Assembly (NCBI GenBank): GCA_002352225.1
Contig: DEIA01000087.1
Coordinates: forward strand, 1 to 49,252
Direction: 5' to 3'
DNA length: 49,252 bases
Source of the DNA: Flammeovirgaceae bacterium UBA2786
GTDB taxonomy: Bacteria; Bacteroidota; Bacteroidia; Cytophagales; Cyclobacteriaceae
A program made the position numbers and the translations under genes. Under the pieces are notes generated by a model. That model had not been told where the DNA came from. It searched no databases and worked only from the letters and a program-made list of their open reading frames with translations. Below are positions 22,571 to 32,600 of the stretch, in pieces. The stretch's first letter is position 1, and every line of letters begins with the position of its first letter.

Positions 22571-24358
22571 TTAATCAGTAACCTCATCTACCAGCATCTG
22601 CTTTTCATACAGTTCGCGGTACGTGCCGGATTTAGCAATCAGTTCATCATGTGTTCCGGTCTCCACAATCCGACCCTCGTCTAATACAACTATTTTATTG
22701 GCCAGCTTGGCCGATGATACACGGTGTGAGATAATAATGCTGGTGCGGCCCTGCATGATCTTTTTCATGCTGTTTAAAATCGTGTTTTCAGTTTTGGTAT
22801 CCACAGCCGAAAGGGCATCATCAAGAACCAAAATCTTTGGCTCGCGCACAATAGCCCGAGCAATAGAAACCCGTTGCTTTTGCCCGCCCGAAAGCGTAAC
22901 ACCCCGCTCGCCTACACGGGTATTAAACCCTTGCGGAAATGACATTATGTTGGTGTACACATCGGCATCTTTGGCGGCTTGAATAATTTTTTCTTCATGC
23001 GATACAGTCAAACCAAATCCGATGTTGTTGTAGATCGTGTCACTAAAAAGAAAAACATCCTGGGGTACAATGCCGGTTTGGCTGCGAAGGGTGTTCAGGT
23101 TGTAATCTTTAATGGGCACATCGTCAATCAGAAGTTCACCATCGACTACATCAAACAACCGGCTGATCAGATTAGCAATAGTACTCTTGCCCGAACCGGT
23201 AGTTCCGATTATCGCCAGCGATTCACCCGGCTTAATGCTGAAGGAAATATTCTTTAGTGCTTGAATCCCTGTGTCCGGGTAAGTAAAGGATACGTTGTTA
23301 AACACTACTTTGCCTTCCAGTTCGCGAATTGTGTTTTTAGCAGAAACAATATCGGTACGGTTTTTTAAAAACTCGTTGATGCGTTTTTGAGAAGCCTCGG
23401 CTCTTTTCACCAGGCTGCTCGTCCAGCCTAACGAAGTTACCGGCCAGGTTAACAAGTTTACATAAATGATAAACTCGGCAATGTGCCCAAAGGTAAGTGT
23501 GCCGTTAATTACTTCTACGCTACCTGCATAAACCGTAAGCACGGTACTTAAACCAATTAGCCCCATTATTAGAGGAAAGAACAAAGCCTGTACACGGGTT
23601 AGCTTAAGCGATTGATGTTTATACTCTTCGCTTTCGCGGGTAAAATTTTGTACCGATTCATTTTCCCGGGTAAATGATTTCAGTACGCGAATTCCGGAAA
23701 AAGCTTCCTGTACAAAAGTGCTTAACCGCGATTGACTTTTTTGAATTTGCTCAGACCGGTATTCAATAATATTATTCACATAGAAAATACTGATCGAGAG
23801 CAACGGCAACGGAATAAGAGCATACCACGTAAGCTTGGGGCTAATGTGAAACATGACCGGAATGAGCATGATAAATAAAGTAATGAGTTGCATACCGTAC
23901 ATGATAGACGGCCCCAGATACATACGTACCCGGCCTACATCTTCGCTTATACGATTCATCAGGTCGCCCGTACTGTTTTTGCGATAAAAACTTAGGGGCA
24001 GCGATTGGTAATGCTCAAAAATTTCGTTCTTTAAATCGTACTCGATCAGGCGACTCATTACAATTAAAGTCTGTCGCACAAAGTAGAGAAACACCCCGCG
24101 CAACAAAGCCATAATTAAAATCAAGACAGCATAGAGTAAAATACCGCGCGAAAAAATTTTAAAAAAATCGCCCTGCAGGGTTGAGCGTTCGAACGAGCTG
24201 TACACCCGGATGTTATCCATTACCAGATCGATAGAATGACGAACCATTTGGGCCGGCACAATCTGAAATACGTTGCTAACAATTACAAACAGCAACCCCA
24301 ACAGCATGTGCCACTTGTACTTTAGCAGGTATTTGTTCAGATATTTAAGTTCTTTCAT
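22571..24358 (-). CDS. ABC exporter half-transporter with degenerate Walker B (TMD-NBD)
   Basis: 595 residues with six membrane helices then an ATPase domain: Walker A GTTGSGKST (385-393), Q-loop Gln433, intact signature LSGGQ (489-493), Walker B ending D513-D514, i.e. Asp where the catalytic Glu should be, and H-loop SHR. In heterodimeric exporters such a subunit pairs with one having normal Glu but an altered signature, exactly the features of the gene at 19921-21693. Transcribed away from nusB, from a promoter region shared divergently with it. Substrate unknown. Confidence 0.93.
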   Translation of the reverse strand: MKELKYLNKYLLKYKWHMLLGLLFVIVSNVFQIVPAQMVRHSIDLVMDNIRVYSSFERSTLQGDFFKIFSRGILLYAVLILIMALLRGVFLYFVRQTLIVMSRLIEYDLKNEIFEHYQSLPLSFYRKNSTGDLMNRISEDVGRVRMYLGPSIMYGMQLITLFIMLIPVMFHISPKLTWYALIPLPLLSISIFYVNNIIEYRSEQIQKSQSRLSTFVQEAFSGIRVLKSFTRENESVQNFTRESEEYKHQSLKLTRVQALFFPLIMGLIGLSTVLTVYAGSVEVINGTLTFGHIAEFIIYVNLLTWPVTSLGWTSSLVKRAEASQKRINEFLKNRTDIVSAKNTIRELEGKVVFNNVSFTYPDTGIQALKNISFSIKPGESLAIIGTTGSGKSTIANLISRLFDVVDGELLIDDVPIKDYNLNTLRSQTGIVPQDVFLFSDTIYNNIGFGLTVSHEEKIIQAAKDADVYTNIMSFPQGFNTRVGERGVTLSGGQKQRVSIARAIVREPKILVLDDALSAVDTKTENTILNSMKKIMQGRTSIIISHRVSSAKLANKIVVLDEGRIVETGTHDELIAKSGTYRELYEKQMLVDEVTD

Positions 24359-24387
24359 CTAAAAAAGCAGGCCAGATTTCAATTCGG

Positions 24388-24395
24388 CAAAAGTA
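24388..24395 (-). promoter_or_regulatory. -7 box TACTTTTG for the minus-strand ABC gene
   Basis: Minus-strand TACTTTTG matches TAnnTTTG and ends 29 nt before the start at 24358. With the + strand box at 24432 it makes a divergent promoter pair using the same octamer. Confidence 0.45.
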
Positions 24396-24431
24396 GGTAA
24401 ACTTTGGTTTCCCTGTTTAGTGTCTGTTGTG

Positions 24432-24439
24432 TACTTTTG
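24432..24439 (+). promoter_or_regulatory. -7 box TACTTTTG for nusB
   Basis: Exact TAnnTTTG match, 24 nt before the ATG at 24464, with TTTG at 24403-24406 as a distant -33 candidate (25-nt spacing, longer than ideal). It lies within the upstream extension of the open frame, supporting the shorter nusB start. Confidence 0.5.
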
Positions 24440-24463
24440 CAGTTACCAAAACGTTCTTTCGTC

Positions 24464-25591
24464 ATGCTTAACAGACGCTCCCTCCGCATTAAAATCATGC
24501 AAAGCCTTTTTGCCTTCGAGCAATGTAAAGAAGCTAACCATTTGCTGGCCCACGATTTAATAGACGAAAAATTTCAGCCCGACCTTAATTCTATGGAGCC
24601 GCAAGACAAGGAACTTCTGCGCAAACAGAAAAAAGTGGCTATGCAGCTTTTCGAGCGCAAGTATAGAGGGAAGGAAACAGAAGAAAACCCTGACGCAAAA
24701 ATCAATAACGCGGTTGATGAGGCTATTGAACTGTTTAGCAAGCAAGTAAAAAAGGATCAGTCCTTTTTAGCAAAAAATATTGTAGTTGAAACCGAGAAAT
24801 TAACCAACCTGTATTATGCTGTACTGAGCCTGTTAATTGAGTTTGCCGGGCTGGCCGCAGCAGAGAAGAAAATAGACCACACCCACTTTGCCAAACATCC
24901 GTTGATACAGGCATTAATTAACCATACGGAGTTATCGGTTGCTTTATTAAAGTCAGAAAATGTGTGGCAAAAGCATAAAGACAGCGTGCGCAGTTGGTTT
25001 AAAGAAATAATTAAGGAAGATGATGCGTACCAGGAATTTATAGCCAGCAAGAAACCGACAGAAGAAAACCAGAAATCAATTATAAAACATCTGGCGCGAA
25101 AACGCATTTTAGGAGCCGGTCCGATTCATGATTTTTTTGAAGCCGAAGACATTCGCTGGGCCGAAGACCGCGAAATAATCAAAAGTCTGGTAGATAAAAC
25201 CATCAAATCATTTGAAGGAGGTGAAATAACTTTACAAAAACTTTCGCTGGATTGGGATGACGACAAACTTTTTATCACAAAACTTTTTGCCAATACTATT
25301 AACCTTGACGAAAAGTACAAACAACTGATTGCACAAAACACACGCAATTGGGAGGTAGATCGCTTGCCCCTAACAGACAGGGTAATTCTGGAAATGGCGT
25401 TGGCCGAGATGGTAACGTTTCCTAATATTCCCGTTAAGGTTACCATTAACGAGTACATTGAACTAACGAAAGAATACAGCACCCCAAAAAGCCGTCAGTT
25501 TATAAATGGTATCCTGGATGTAATGTCCAAGTCCATGAAAGATTCAGGGGCAATTAAAAAGAGCGGTCGCGGCCTGATCGACAACAAATAA
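24464..25591 (+). CDS. nusB: Transcription antitermination factor NusB
   Basis: About 375 residues from the ATG at 24464, which gives MLNRRSLRIKIMQSLFAFEQ, the normal NusB opening; the frame is open 20 codons further but a promoter box lies there. The last ~130 residues hold the conserved NusB half (NWEVDRLPLTDRVILEMALAEM, IPVKVTINEYIELTKEYSTPKSRQFINGILD). The long middle (about 50-240) is a lineage extension seen in Bacteroidota. NusB with NusE binds boxA of rRNA operons. It heads the nusB-ytxH-DUF1573-yajC-ybbR-coaE cluster. Confidence 0.94.
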   Translation: MLNRRSLRIKIMQSLFAFEQCKEANHLLAHDLIDEKFQPDLNSMEPQDKELLRKQKKVAMQLFERKYRGKETEENPDAKINNAVDEAIELFSKQVKKDQSFLAKNIVVETEKLTNLYYAVLSLLIEFAGLAAAEKKIDHTHFAKHPLIQALINHTELSVALLKSENVWQKHKDSVRSWFKEIIKEDDAYQEFIASKKPTEENQKSIIKHLARKRILGAGPIHDFFEAEDIRWAEDREIIKSLVDKTIKSFEGGEITLQKLSLDWDDDKLFITKLFANTINLDEKYKQLIAQNTRNWEVDRLPLTDRVILEMALAEMVTFPNIPVKVTINEYIELTKEYSTPKSRQFINGILDVMSKSMKDSGAIKKSGRGLIDNK

Positions 25592-25646
25592 ATAATTGAA
25601 AAAAAGACCTTTAAGTTTTATCTTTACGATCCCTAAAATTTGAATT

Positions 25647-25958
25647 ATGGGCAAAAAAGGAAGTAATGCATTGATGGCTTTTTTGGCTGGCGCTGCCGCA
25701 GGAGCAGTTTTGGGAATACTGTATGCACCTGATAAGGGATCGAATACACGCGAAAAACTCTCCTTTCAATTAGATAAGTATAAAAAAATACTGGAAGATT
25801 TTTTGGCAGATGTGGTTTCAGGTAAAGAAACACCCCTTACTACCGAAGCTAAATCGCAAGGCCAGAAAGTGGTTTCTGAAGCCAAAGACAAAGCACAACG
25901 GTTACTTGACGATGTGGATGAACTGTTAGAACAGATTAGGGGGAACAAGAACAGTTAA
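25647..25958 (+). CDS. YtxH domain-containing protein
   Basis: 103 residues. A small glycine/alanine-rich transmembrane segment (AFLAGAAAGAVLGILYAP, about 11-28) is followed by a charged amphipathic helix region (KGSNTREKLSFQLDKYK...), the YtxH architecture. Such proteins are stress-associated membrane proteins of unclear role. Position 55 nt after nusB fits the conserved Bacteroidota cluster. Confidence 0.85.
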   Translation: MGKKGSNALMAFLAGAAAGAVLGILYAPDKGSNTREKLSFQLDKYKKILEDFLADVVSGKETPLTTEAKSQGQKVVSEAKDKAQRLLDDVDELLEQIRGNKNS

Positions 25959-26006
25959 TGATATGTTAATCTGCCAGTAAAGCAACCCGATACCCGTTTT
26001 ACAAGC

Positions 26007-26014
26007 TAATTTTG
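26007..26014 (+). promoter_or_regulatory. -7 box TAATTTTG before the DUF1573 gene
   Basis: Exact TAnnTTTG match, 36 nt before the ATG at 26051. No clear -33 partner. It would allow the DUF1573-yajC segment to be transcribed separately from nusB. Confidence 0.4.
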
Positions 26015-26050
26015 AAACTCAAACAGAAACTAAATAAATAAAGAAGGTAT

Positions 26051-26587
26051 ATGAAAATCACATTCAAAGTAATAACAGCTTTGGCTCTGGTAGTTGTGCT
26101 AATGAGTTGCAACGACCGTGCTTCAGAGAAAAGAATTGCCGAACTGGAAAGCCGCTTGGCGCAGGTAGAAGGAAATAAAGGAGCTACAACCCCGGCTATA
26201 ACACCCGATGCTACAACAGCCCCCGAAGAAAAACCAGAGGGCCCGTTACCAGTAGCTCAATTTGAAAAAATTGAACATGACTTTGGCACCATTACCGAAG
26301 GACAAAAAGTTACCCATGTATATAAAGTAAAAAATACAGGCGAAGCTCCGCTAATCATTCAAAGCGCACAACCTTCATGTGGTTGTACAGTTCCTAAATG
26401 GTCGCAAGAGCCAATTCCTGTTGGTGGCACAGGCGAGATTACGGCAGAGTTCGACAGTGGTGGCAAGCCCGGCATTAACAATAAGACCATTACCGTTACA
26501 GCCAACACATGGCCTAAGGTTACTACCCTTCGTTTTAAAGCCATGGTAACACCAAAACCTGATGGTGCCAATGGCCCGGTAAAATAA
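26051..26587 (+). CDS. DUF1573 domain lipoprotein
   Basis: 178 residues. Lipobox VLMSC with Cys20, then a short coiled-coil (SEKRIAELESRLAQVEG, about 24-42), a Thr/Pro-rich linker, and a DUF1573 Ig-like domain (FEKIEHDFGTITEGQKVTHVYKVKNTGEAPLII...PSCGCT). DUF1573 proteins are abundant in Bacteroidota and thought to be extracytoplasmic; function unknown. A terminator-like hairpin follows before yajC. Confidence 0.92.
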   Translation: MKITFKVITALALVVVLMSCNDRASEKRIAELESRLAQVEGNKGATTPAITPDATTAPEEKPEGPLPVAQFEKIEHDFGTITEGQKVTHVYKVKNTGEAPLIIQSAQPSCGCTVPKWSQEPIPVGGTGEITAEFDSGGKPGINNKTITVTANTWPKVTTLRFKAMVTPKPDGANGPVK

Positions 26588-26611
26588 CGATACGATAATT
26601 GTATACAGGAG

Positions 26612-26648
26612 CATCCCAGGCCACACGGTTTGGGATGTTTCTTTTATT
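26612..26648 (+). terminator. Rho-independent terminator-like hairpin after the DUF1573 gene
   Basis: CATCCCA (26612-26618) pairs perfectly with TGGGATG (26631-26637) across a 12-nt loop and is followed by TTTCTTTTATT. It lies 25 nt after the stop and 31 nt before yajC, so it would attenuate rather than insulate the cluster. Confidence 0.6.
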
Positions 26649-26678
26649 AGGATAACTTAGCAGCCCAAAATTTATATT

Positions 26679-27011
26679 ATGATATACTCGATTTTAGTAC
26701 AAGCACAAACACCAGGAGGAAGCGGACTAACCACACAATTACTTTTCATGGGAGCACTGGTTGCAGTGTTTTATTTTTTTATGATCAGACCACAGCAAAA
26801 GAAAGCTAAAGACCAGAAAAAATTTACCGAAGAAATTAAGAAAGGCGATTACGTGGTAACCATTGGCGGGCTTCATGGCAGAATAGCCGAAATAGAAGAC
26901 GATACATTTATTATTGAAGTTGAACGTGGCGGAAGATTAAAGTATTCCAAGTCTTCTGTTTCTATGGAAGCTACCAAAGCAGCAGCAGGTAAGAAATCTA
27001 CAACCGCCTAA
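26679..27011 (+). CDS. yajC: Preprotein translocase subunit YajC
   Basis: 110 residues. One transmembrane helix (TQLLFMGALVAVFYFFMIRPQQKKAKD) with the invariant FMIRPQQKK at the membrane exit, and the cytoplasmic GDYVVTIGGLHGRIAEIEDDTFIIEV barrel. YajC associates with SecDF in the Sec translocon. Followed 28 nt later by the YbbR-like gene. Confidence 0.95.
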   Translation: MIYSILVQAQTPGGSGLTTQLLFMGALVAVFYFFMIRPQQKKAKDQKKFTEEIKKGDYVVTIGGLHGRIAEIEDDTFIIEVERGGRLKYSKSSVSMEATKAAAGKKSTTA

Positions 27012-27039
27012 GCGGTATTAACATTATTCCGGTAAGAGT

Positions 27040-27987
27040 ATGAACGTGGTAAAACTATTGGTCAATCTCTTTCAATTTAACCGGACAAACTGGAAGGCGG
27101 TATCGCTGTGTTTTCTCGCAGCGGCCGTCTTCTGGTTTTTTAATGCATTCAATAAAAATTACTCCACCGAAATACGGTTTCCGCTACACGTAACGTATAA
27201 CGAAAGCCGGTTTATTCCGACAGAAACACTACCCACCGAATTACGATTGAATGTAAATGGTAACGGGTGGGATTTGTTTCGAAAGAGTTTAGGGATAAGC
27301 CTTCCAGCGCTAACCCTCACTATCGATAGACCACTTGAAATAAAAAAAATTCCCGGAACGGTATTATCCACTTTATTGGCCGCCCAACTGGGGGGATTGG
27401 TAATTAACCATGTGGTAATGGATACCCTGCACATGCAGTTTGATGAACGCGACACCCATACTTTTAAATTAGAAGCCAATCTTGCTGACGTGTGGTTTCG
27501 GGAAGGATTTGGACGCACCAGCCCGGTGGTAATACTGCCCGACTCGGTTCAACTGGAAGGACCCCGAACCATATTGCACCGCATGGCCAGTGCAATAGAA
27601 ATAAAAATGCCAAAGCTTACACTTGACGAAAACTACCGGGGCGAAATTCAAATTGAACTAGCCGATTCGTTAACCCTTAATCCAACCCCGGCTTCTGTTA
27701 CGGTTATGTTTGAGGTGGGGCCCATGGAAACGCTTTCGCTGAAATTACCAATAGAAATTATTAACCGCCCCCCTTCTGTAAAAACAGTTGAGCTGGACAG
27801 CGCTCGGATTTCGTTTCGGTTGCCAAAAGTACATCGGGCTAACCTGGAAGTTGAACTTAAACAACTGGTTGTTCGGGTTGACCTAAGAGACAAACCCCGT
27901 GGCACTCATAAAGTGTTGCCCGTAATAAGCCGGTTGCCGGTAGGTGTAGAATTAGCGGCTATCGATTCGCTCGAAATAAGATTTTAA
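27040..27987 (+). CDS. YbbR-like domain protein (CdaR family)
   Basis: 315 residues. A signal anchor (about 15-33) follows a basic N terminus, then beta-rich repeats of YbbR type (FPLHVTYNESRFIPTETLPTELRLNVNGNG; VQLEGPRTILHRMASAIEI; PIEIINRPPSVKTVELDSARISFRLP). In Firmicutes CdaR regulates the c-di-AMP cyclase; in Bacteroidota the homologue sits with yajC and coaE and its role is not established. Three nucleotides separate its stop from coaE. Confidence 0.85.
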   Translation: MNVVKLLVNLFQFNRTNWKAVSLCFLAAAVFWFFNAFNKNYSTEIRFPLHVTYNESRFIPTETLPTELRLNVNGNGWDLFRKSLGISLPALTLTIDRPLEIKKIPGTVLSTLLAAQLGGLVINHVVMDTLHMQFDERDTHTFKLEANLADVWFREGFGRTSPVVILPDSVQLEGPRTILHRMASAIEIKMPKLTLDENYRGEIQIELADSLTLNPTPASVTVMFEVGPMETLSLKLPIEIINRPPSVKTVELDSARISFRLPKVHRANLEVELKQLVVRVDLRDKPRGTHKVLPVISRLPVGVELAAIDSLEIRF

Positions 27988-27990
27988 TCC

Positions 27991-28587
27991 ATGGCTAAAC
28001 TCCTGCAGGTTGGTATTACCGGTGGTATTGGCTCAGGCAAAAGTCTGGTATGCAAAATATTTAACGCGCTGGGCGTACCCACATACGATGCCGATAGCCG
28101 AGCGAAAATGGTAATGACCACTGACGGAATACTGGTAGAGGCAATCAAAAAAGAATTCGGAATTTTGTCGTACGATGCGAAGGGTGTCCTTAACAGACAA
28201 CACCTGGCAAACAGTGTTTTTAATCAGCCCGATAAGCTAAAGCGCCTGAACGAACTGGTGCATCCGCGGGTAGCATTAGATTACGAAAACTGGGTAAGTA
28301 GCCAGGCAGATGTTAAATATGTGTTAAAAGAAGCGGCCCTGTTATTTGAATCAGGATCTTATCAATCACTGGATAAAATAATTGTAGTTACCGCACCGGA
28401 AACTCTTAGGGTAAAGCGTGTGTTGCTACGTGATCCGCATCGCAGTATGCAGCAAACGAAAGAAATTATTAGTAATCAGATGGCAGAAGAAGAAAAAACA
28501 AAAAGAGCGGATTACGTTATAGTGAATGATGAAACCACATTACTAATACCGCAAGTGCTTAACCTGCATTTGCAATTTATTGCATAG
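27991..28587 (+). CDS. coaE: Dephospho-CoA kinase
   Basis: 198 residues. P-loop GITGGIGSGKS at about 8-18, YDADSRAK with the catalytic Asp region, HPRV, and KEAALLFESGSY in the CoA-binding domain, all typical of CoaE. It catalyses the last step of CoA synthesis, phosphorylating the 3'-hydroxyl of dephospho-CoA. End of the conserved cluster; the efflux operon begins 30 nt downstream. Confidence 0.95.
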   Translation: MAKLLQVGITGGIGSGKSLVCKIFNALGVPTYDADSRAKMVMTTDGILVEAIKKEFGILSYDAKGVLNRQHLANSVFNQPDKLKRLNELVHPRVALDYENWVSSQADVKYVLKEAALLFESGSYQSLDKIIVVTAPETLRVKRVLLRDPHRSMQQTKEIISNQMAEEEKTKRADYVIVNDETTLLIPQVLNLHLQFIA

Positions 28588-28617
28588 TGTTCCGTTTAAT
28601 TTTGATTTGACCTAATT

Positions 28618-29676
28618 ATGAATATAAACACTTATCGCCTTGTTATTTTGTTTGTTGTGCTGCTACTGGCTTCGTGCCAAAGCAAAAAAACTCCGGTGCA
28701 GGCAACCAATCGCAATATGGGGCCAATGGTGGTAGATGGTTTTTTGGTTACCCCGCAATCCATAAGCGATAAGATTGAGGTGCCGGGCTCGCTTCTGCCA
28801 GCTGAAGAAACTCAGATTCGTACCGAAGTAAGCGGCCGTGTTGTACGGTTGAATATTCAGGAAGGCACTACGGTAAAACAAGGCGAGTTGTTAGTGAAAC
28901 TGTTCGATCAGGATTTACAGGCTAGCCTGAAAAAACTACAGGTACAATTAGAGATCGCTAACAAAAATGAAGAGCGCCTGCGCGATTTGCTGGCCATTAA
29001 TGGCATCAGCCAACAGGATTATGACTTAAGTAAACTTAATGTAGAAAACCTTAAAGCAGACATTGTTTCCACGCAGATATCAATTTCTAAAACCGAAATT
29101 CGCGCACCCTATCAGGGCAAAGTTGGCTTGCGCAACGTTAGTCTGGGGTCTTATCTATCTCCTACTGAAATCGTAACCACCATCCGGCAGGTAGATCAAT
29201 TGAAACTTGAGTTTGCTGTGCCCGAGAAATATGCGAAAGATGTTAAGGCCGGAAGCAACGTTATCTTTCGTGTAGATGGAGGAAACCGCGATCACATTGC
29301 CTCAGTAATTGCTACCGAAAGCGGAGTAGATCAAACCACCCGTACGTTGCGAATCCGGGCATTGGTTACATCTAACCATGCTGAGTTGGTACCCGGGATA
29401 TTTGCTAAAGTTTTTTTGCAGTTAGGGAAGACTTCAAACGCCATGCTTATTCCAACACAAGCCGTGTTGCCACAAATCCGTAATAAGCAGGTAATATTAG
29501 TAAGAAAGGATAGCGCTTTCTTTTCTGTAGTGGAAACCGGAATTCGCGATTCGGTATATGTACAGATACTTTCTGGCATTAAACCAGGCGATACAGTAGT
29601 TACTACAGGCTTAATGGCCCTTCGGCCAAATGCAAAAATTAAAATCGGAAGTTTAAGTCGTTACCCATCTAAATAA
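28618..29676 (+). CDS. RND efflux periplasmic adaptor (membrane fusion protein), lipoprotein
   Basis: 352 residues. Lipobox LLLASC with Cys20, then the split lipoyl half-motifs (IRTEVSGRVVRLNIQEGTTVKQGELLVKLFD and the matching IRAPYQGKVGLRNVSLGSYL), a short coiled-coil hairpin between them, a beta-barrel and a membrane-proximal domain (VLVRKDSAFFSVVETGI... KPGDTVVTTGL). It bridges the RND pump to the outer-membrane channel. First gene of a tripartite operon; the permease starts 9 nt after its stop. Confidence 0.93.
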   Translation: MNINTYRLVILFVVLLLASCQSKKTPVQATNRNMGPMVVDGFLVTPQSISDKIEVPGSLLPAEETQIRTEVSGRVVRLNIQEGTTVKQGELLVKLFDQDLQASLKKLQVQLEIANKNEERLRDLLAINGISQQDYDLSKLNVENLKADIVSTQISISKTEIRAPYQGKVGLRNVSLGSYLSPTEIVTTIRQVDQLKLEFAVPEKYAKDVKAGSNVIFRVDGGNRDHIASVIATESGVDQTTRTLRIRALVTSNHAELVPGIFAKVFLQLGKTSNAMLIPTQAVLPQIRNKQVILVRKDSAFFSVVETGIRDSVYVQILSGIKPGDTVVTTGLMALRPNAKIKIGSLSRYPSK

Positions 29677-29685
29677 CCCCGACTT

Positions 29686-32600
29686 ATGAATATATCAGAG
29701 CTAAGTTTAAAAAGACCCGTGTTGGCTTTTGTGATGAACATCATTCTGGTGGTGTTTGGTGTAATCGGGTTTCAATCGTTGGGTATACGCGATTATCCGG
29801 CTATCGATCCACCCATAATTAGCGTAAGCACATCGTATTCCGGAGCGAATGCTGATATTATTGAATCGCAAATTACCGAACCGCTTGAAAAAGCAGTAAA
29901 TGGTATAGCAGGTATTAAGAACATTACTTCTTCGTCCAGCGTGGGCAGAAGTAATATTAGTATAGAGTTTAATCTTGAGGTTGACCTGGAAACAGCTGCT
30001 AACGATGTGCGCGACAAAGTTTCGCAAGCCACACGTCAGTTGCCCGATGATTTGCCGAGCCCGCCAACCGTTTCGAAGGCTGATGCGAATTCGGGCCCTA
30101 TTATAAGCATGACGGTGCAAAGCGACACCCGCAACCAACTCGAACTAACCGAGTATGCTAACAACATGCTGGTGGAGCGGCTACAAACAATTCCTGGCGT
30201 AAGTGGTATTCAGATTTGGGGCGAAAAAAAGTTTGCTATGCGCATCTGGATTGACCCTGTCAGACTAAACGCATACAACCTAACCGCACTGGATGTACAG
30301 CAGGCTTTGAATCGTGAAAACGTAGAACTGCCGGCTGGTAAAATTTCAGGAAACTCAACCGAACTTACAGTGCGTACGTTTGGCCGTTTATTTACCGAAG
30401 AGGAATTTAACAATGTTATTATTAGATCTTCGCCCGATAGCGACATCCGCTTGCGCGACATTGGCGAAGCTGTACTGGGGCCAGAGAATGAAGAGTCTAT
30501 CCTTCGCGAAAGTAATATCGCCATGGTGGGTATGGCTATCGTGCCCCTGCCAGGTTCTAACTATGTTTCCATCTCCGATGAGTTTTACAAGCGGATGGAT
30601 CAGATCAAAAAAGAGGTGCCCAGCGATATCAGACTGGATATTGCCATGGATCAAACTGTGTTTATTAAACGCTCTATTCTTGAAGTAGAAGAAACGCTTT
30701 TGATTTCATTTAGCCTGGTGGTGCTTATTATTTTCCTGTTCTTCCGCGACATGGTAATTGCGTTGCGTCCACTTATTGATATTCCGGTTTCGTTACTGGC
30801 CACATTCTTTATCATGTACCTGTGTGGCTTCTCTATCAATGTGCTTACCATGTTGGGTATTGTGCTGGCTACGGGTTTAGTGGTAGATGATGGTATTGTG
30901 GTAACCGAAAATATTTATAAAAAACTGGAAAGCGGCATGAATAAATATCAGGCAGCGCTGGAGGGTTCGAAAGAAATTTTCTTTGCGGTTATCTCCACCT
31001 CCATTACGCTGGCCATTGTGTTTTTGCCTATCCTTTTCCTGCAAGGATTTACGGGTAAATTATTTACCGAGTTTGGAGTGGTGGTTGCCGGGGCGGTGTT
31101 GGTGTCTTGCTTTGTTTCGCTTACGCTTACACCTGTATTGAGTGTAAAACTTACACGCAGCCATCATAAACACTCGTGGTTTTATAATGTAACCGAACCC
31201 TTCTTTGAGAAGATGGAAAGCGGCTATGCAAACCTGCTGGGTAAGTTTATGAAAGTGCGCTGGGCAGCAATTGCAATTATTCTTGGATGCGTGGGTGCTG
31301 CAGGTTTAATTTTAGTAAACATTCAATCCGAATTGGCTCCGCTTGAAGACAGAAACCAGTTTCGTTTACAATTGACTGCGCCCGAAGGAACCGCGTACGA
31401 ATACATGGATAATTATGTGCGCGAGGTGGTTGATTATGTTATGGATTCGATACCCGAATATAAGACAGCGCTCTCTGTTACAGCCCCCGGCTTTACCGGT
31501 AGCGGGTCTGTTAATACAGGATTTGTTCGCGTTACGCTGGTTGATCCGGATCAGCGCGAGCGCTCGCAACAGGAAGTAGTAGATGCCGTAGGCCGCAACC
31601 TGAGGAACTTTCCGCAAGGCCGTGCTTTCGCCATTCAGGAGCAAACCATTTCGGCTGACAGACGAGGAGGGTTGCCAGTGCAGTTTGTGATTCAGAATAA
31701 CAACTTTGAAAAATTGAAAGAAGCTATTCCAAAAATGTTGCAGGCAGCCAATCAACATCCCGACTTGCAAACTGTGGATATAGACCTGAAGTTTAATAAA
31801 CCAGAGTTACGGGTACAGATCAATCGCCTGAAGGCAACACAACTTGGTGTAAGCGTTCAGGATATTTCCCAAACGCTTCAATTAGCATATAGTAATCTGC
31901 GCTTCGGGTATTTTACCCGAGATGGAAAGCAGTACCAGGTAATGGGTCAGGTTTCAAAATCAAATCGCGATGATCCGGCTGATTTGAAAAACTTATATGT
32001 GCGCGCCCGATCTGGCGATCTGGTTTCAATCGATAACCTGGTAACTATTGAAGAGTCTACCACACCACCAACCCTATATCGGTTTAACCGGTTTAAGTCT
32101 GCCACAATTTCTGCTGGTCTTGCACCGGGCAAAACAGTAGGCGATGGTATAAAAGCTATGGAACAAGTTGCCAGCGAACAATTAGACGATTCGTTTACCA
32201 CTTCGCTTTCGGGCGTATCGCGCGATTTTGTAGAAAGTTCTGGTAACATCTTGTTCGCCTTCTTATTGGCATTAGGGCTTATTTACCTTGTACTGGCTGC
32301 CCAGTTTGAAAGTTTTGTTGATCCGTTTACCATTATCCTTACTGTTCCGCTGGCCTTATGCGGGGCCTTGATTTCGCTCTGGGTTTTCGGACAAACACTC
32401 AATATCTTTTCACAGATCGGAATGATTATGCTTATTGGTCTGGTAACCAAAAACGGTATTCTTATCGTTGAGTTTGCGAACAAAAAGCGCGAAGAGGGTC
32501 TGAGTAAAATGGAGGCAGTGTTGGAGGCTTCCCGCCAACGACTGCGTCCGATATTAATGACCAGCCTGGCCATGGCCTTAGGATGTTTACCCATTGCCTT

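Noticed and set aside
24404..24463. N-terminal extension of nusB
   Set aside because: Overlaps the promoter box at 24432 and does not resemble NusB; start placed at 24464.
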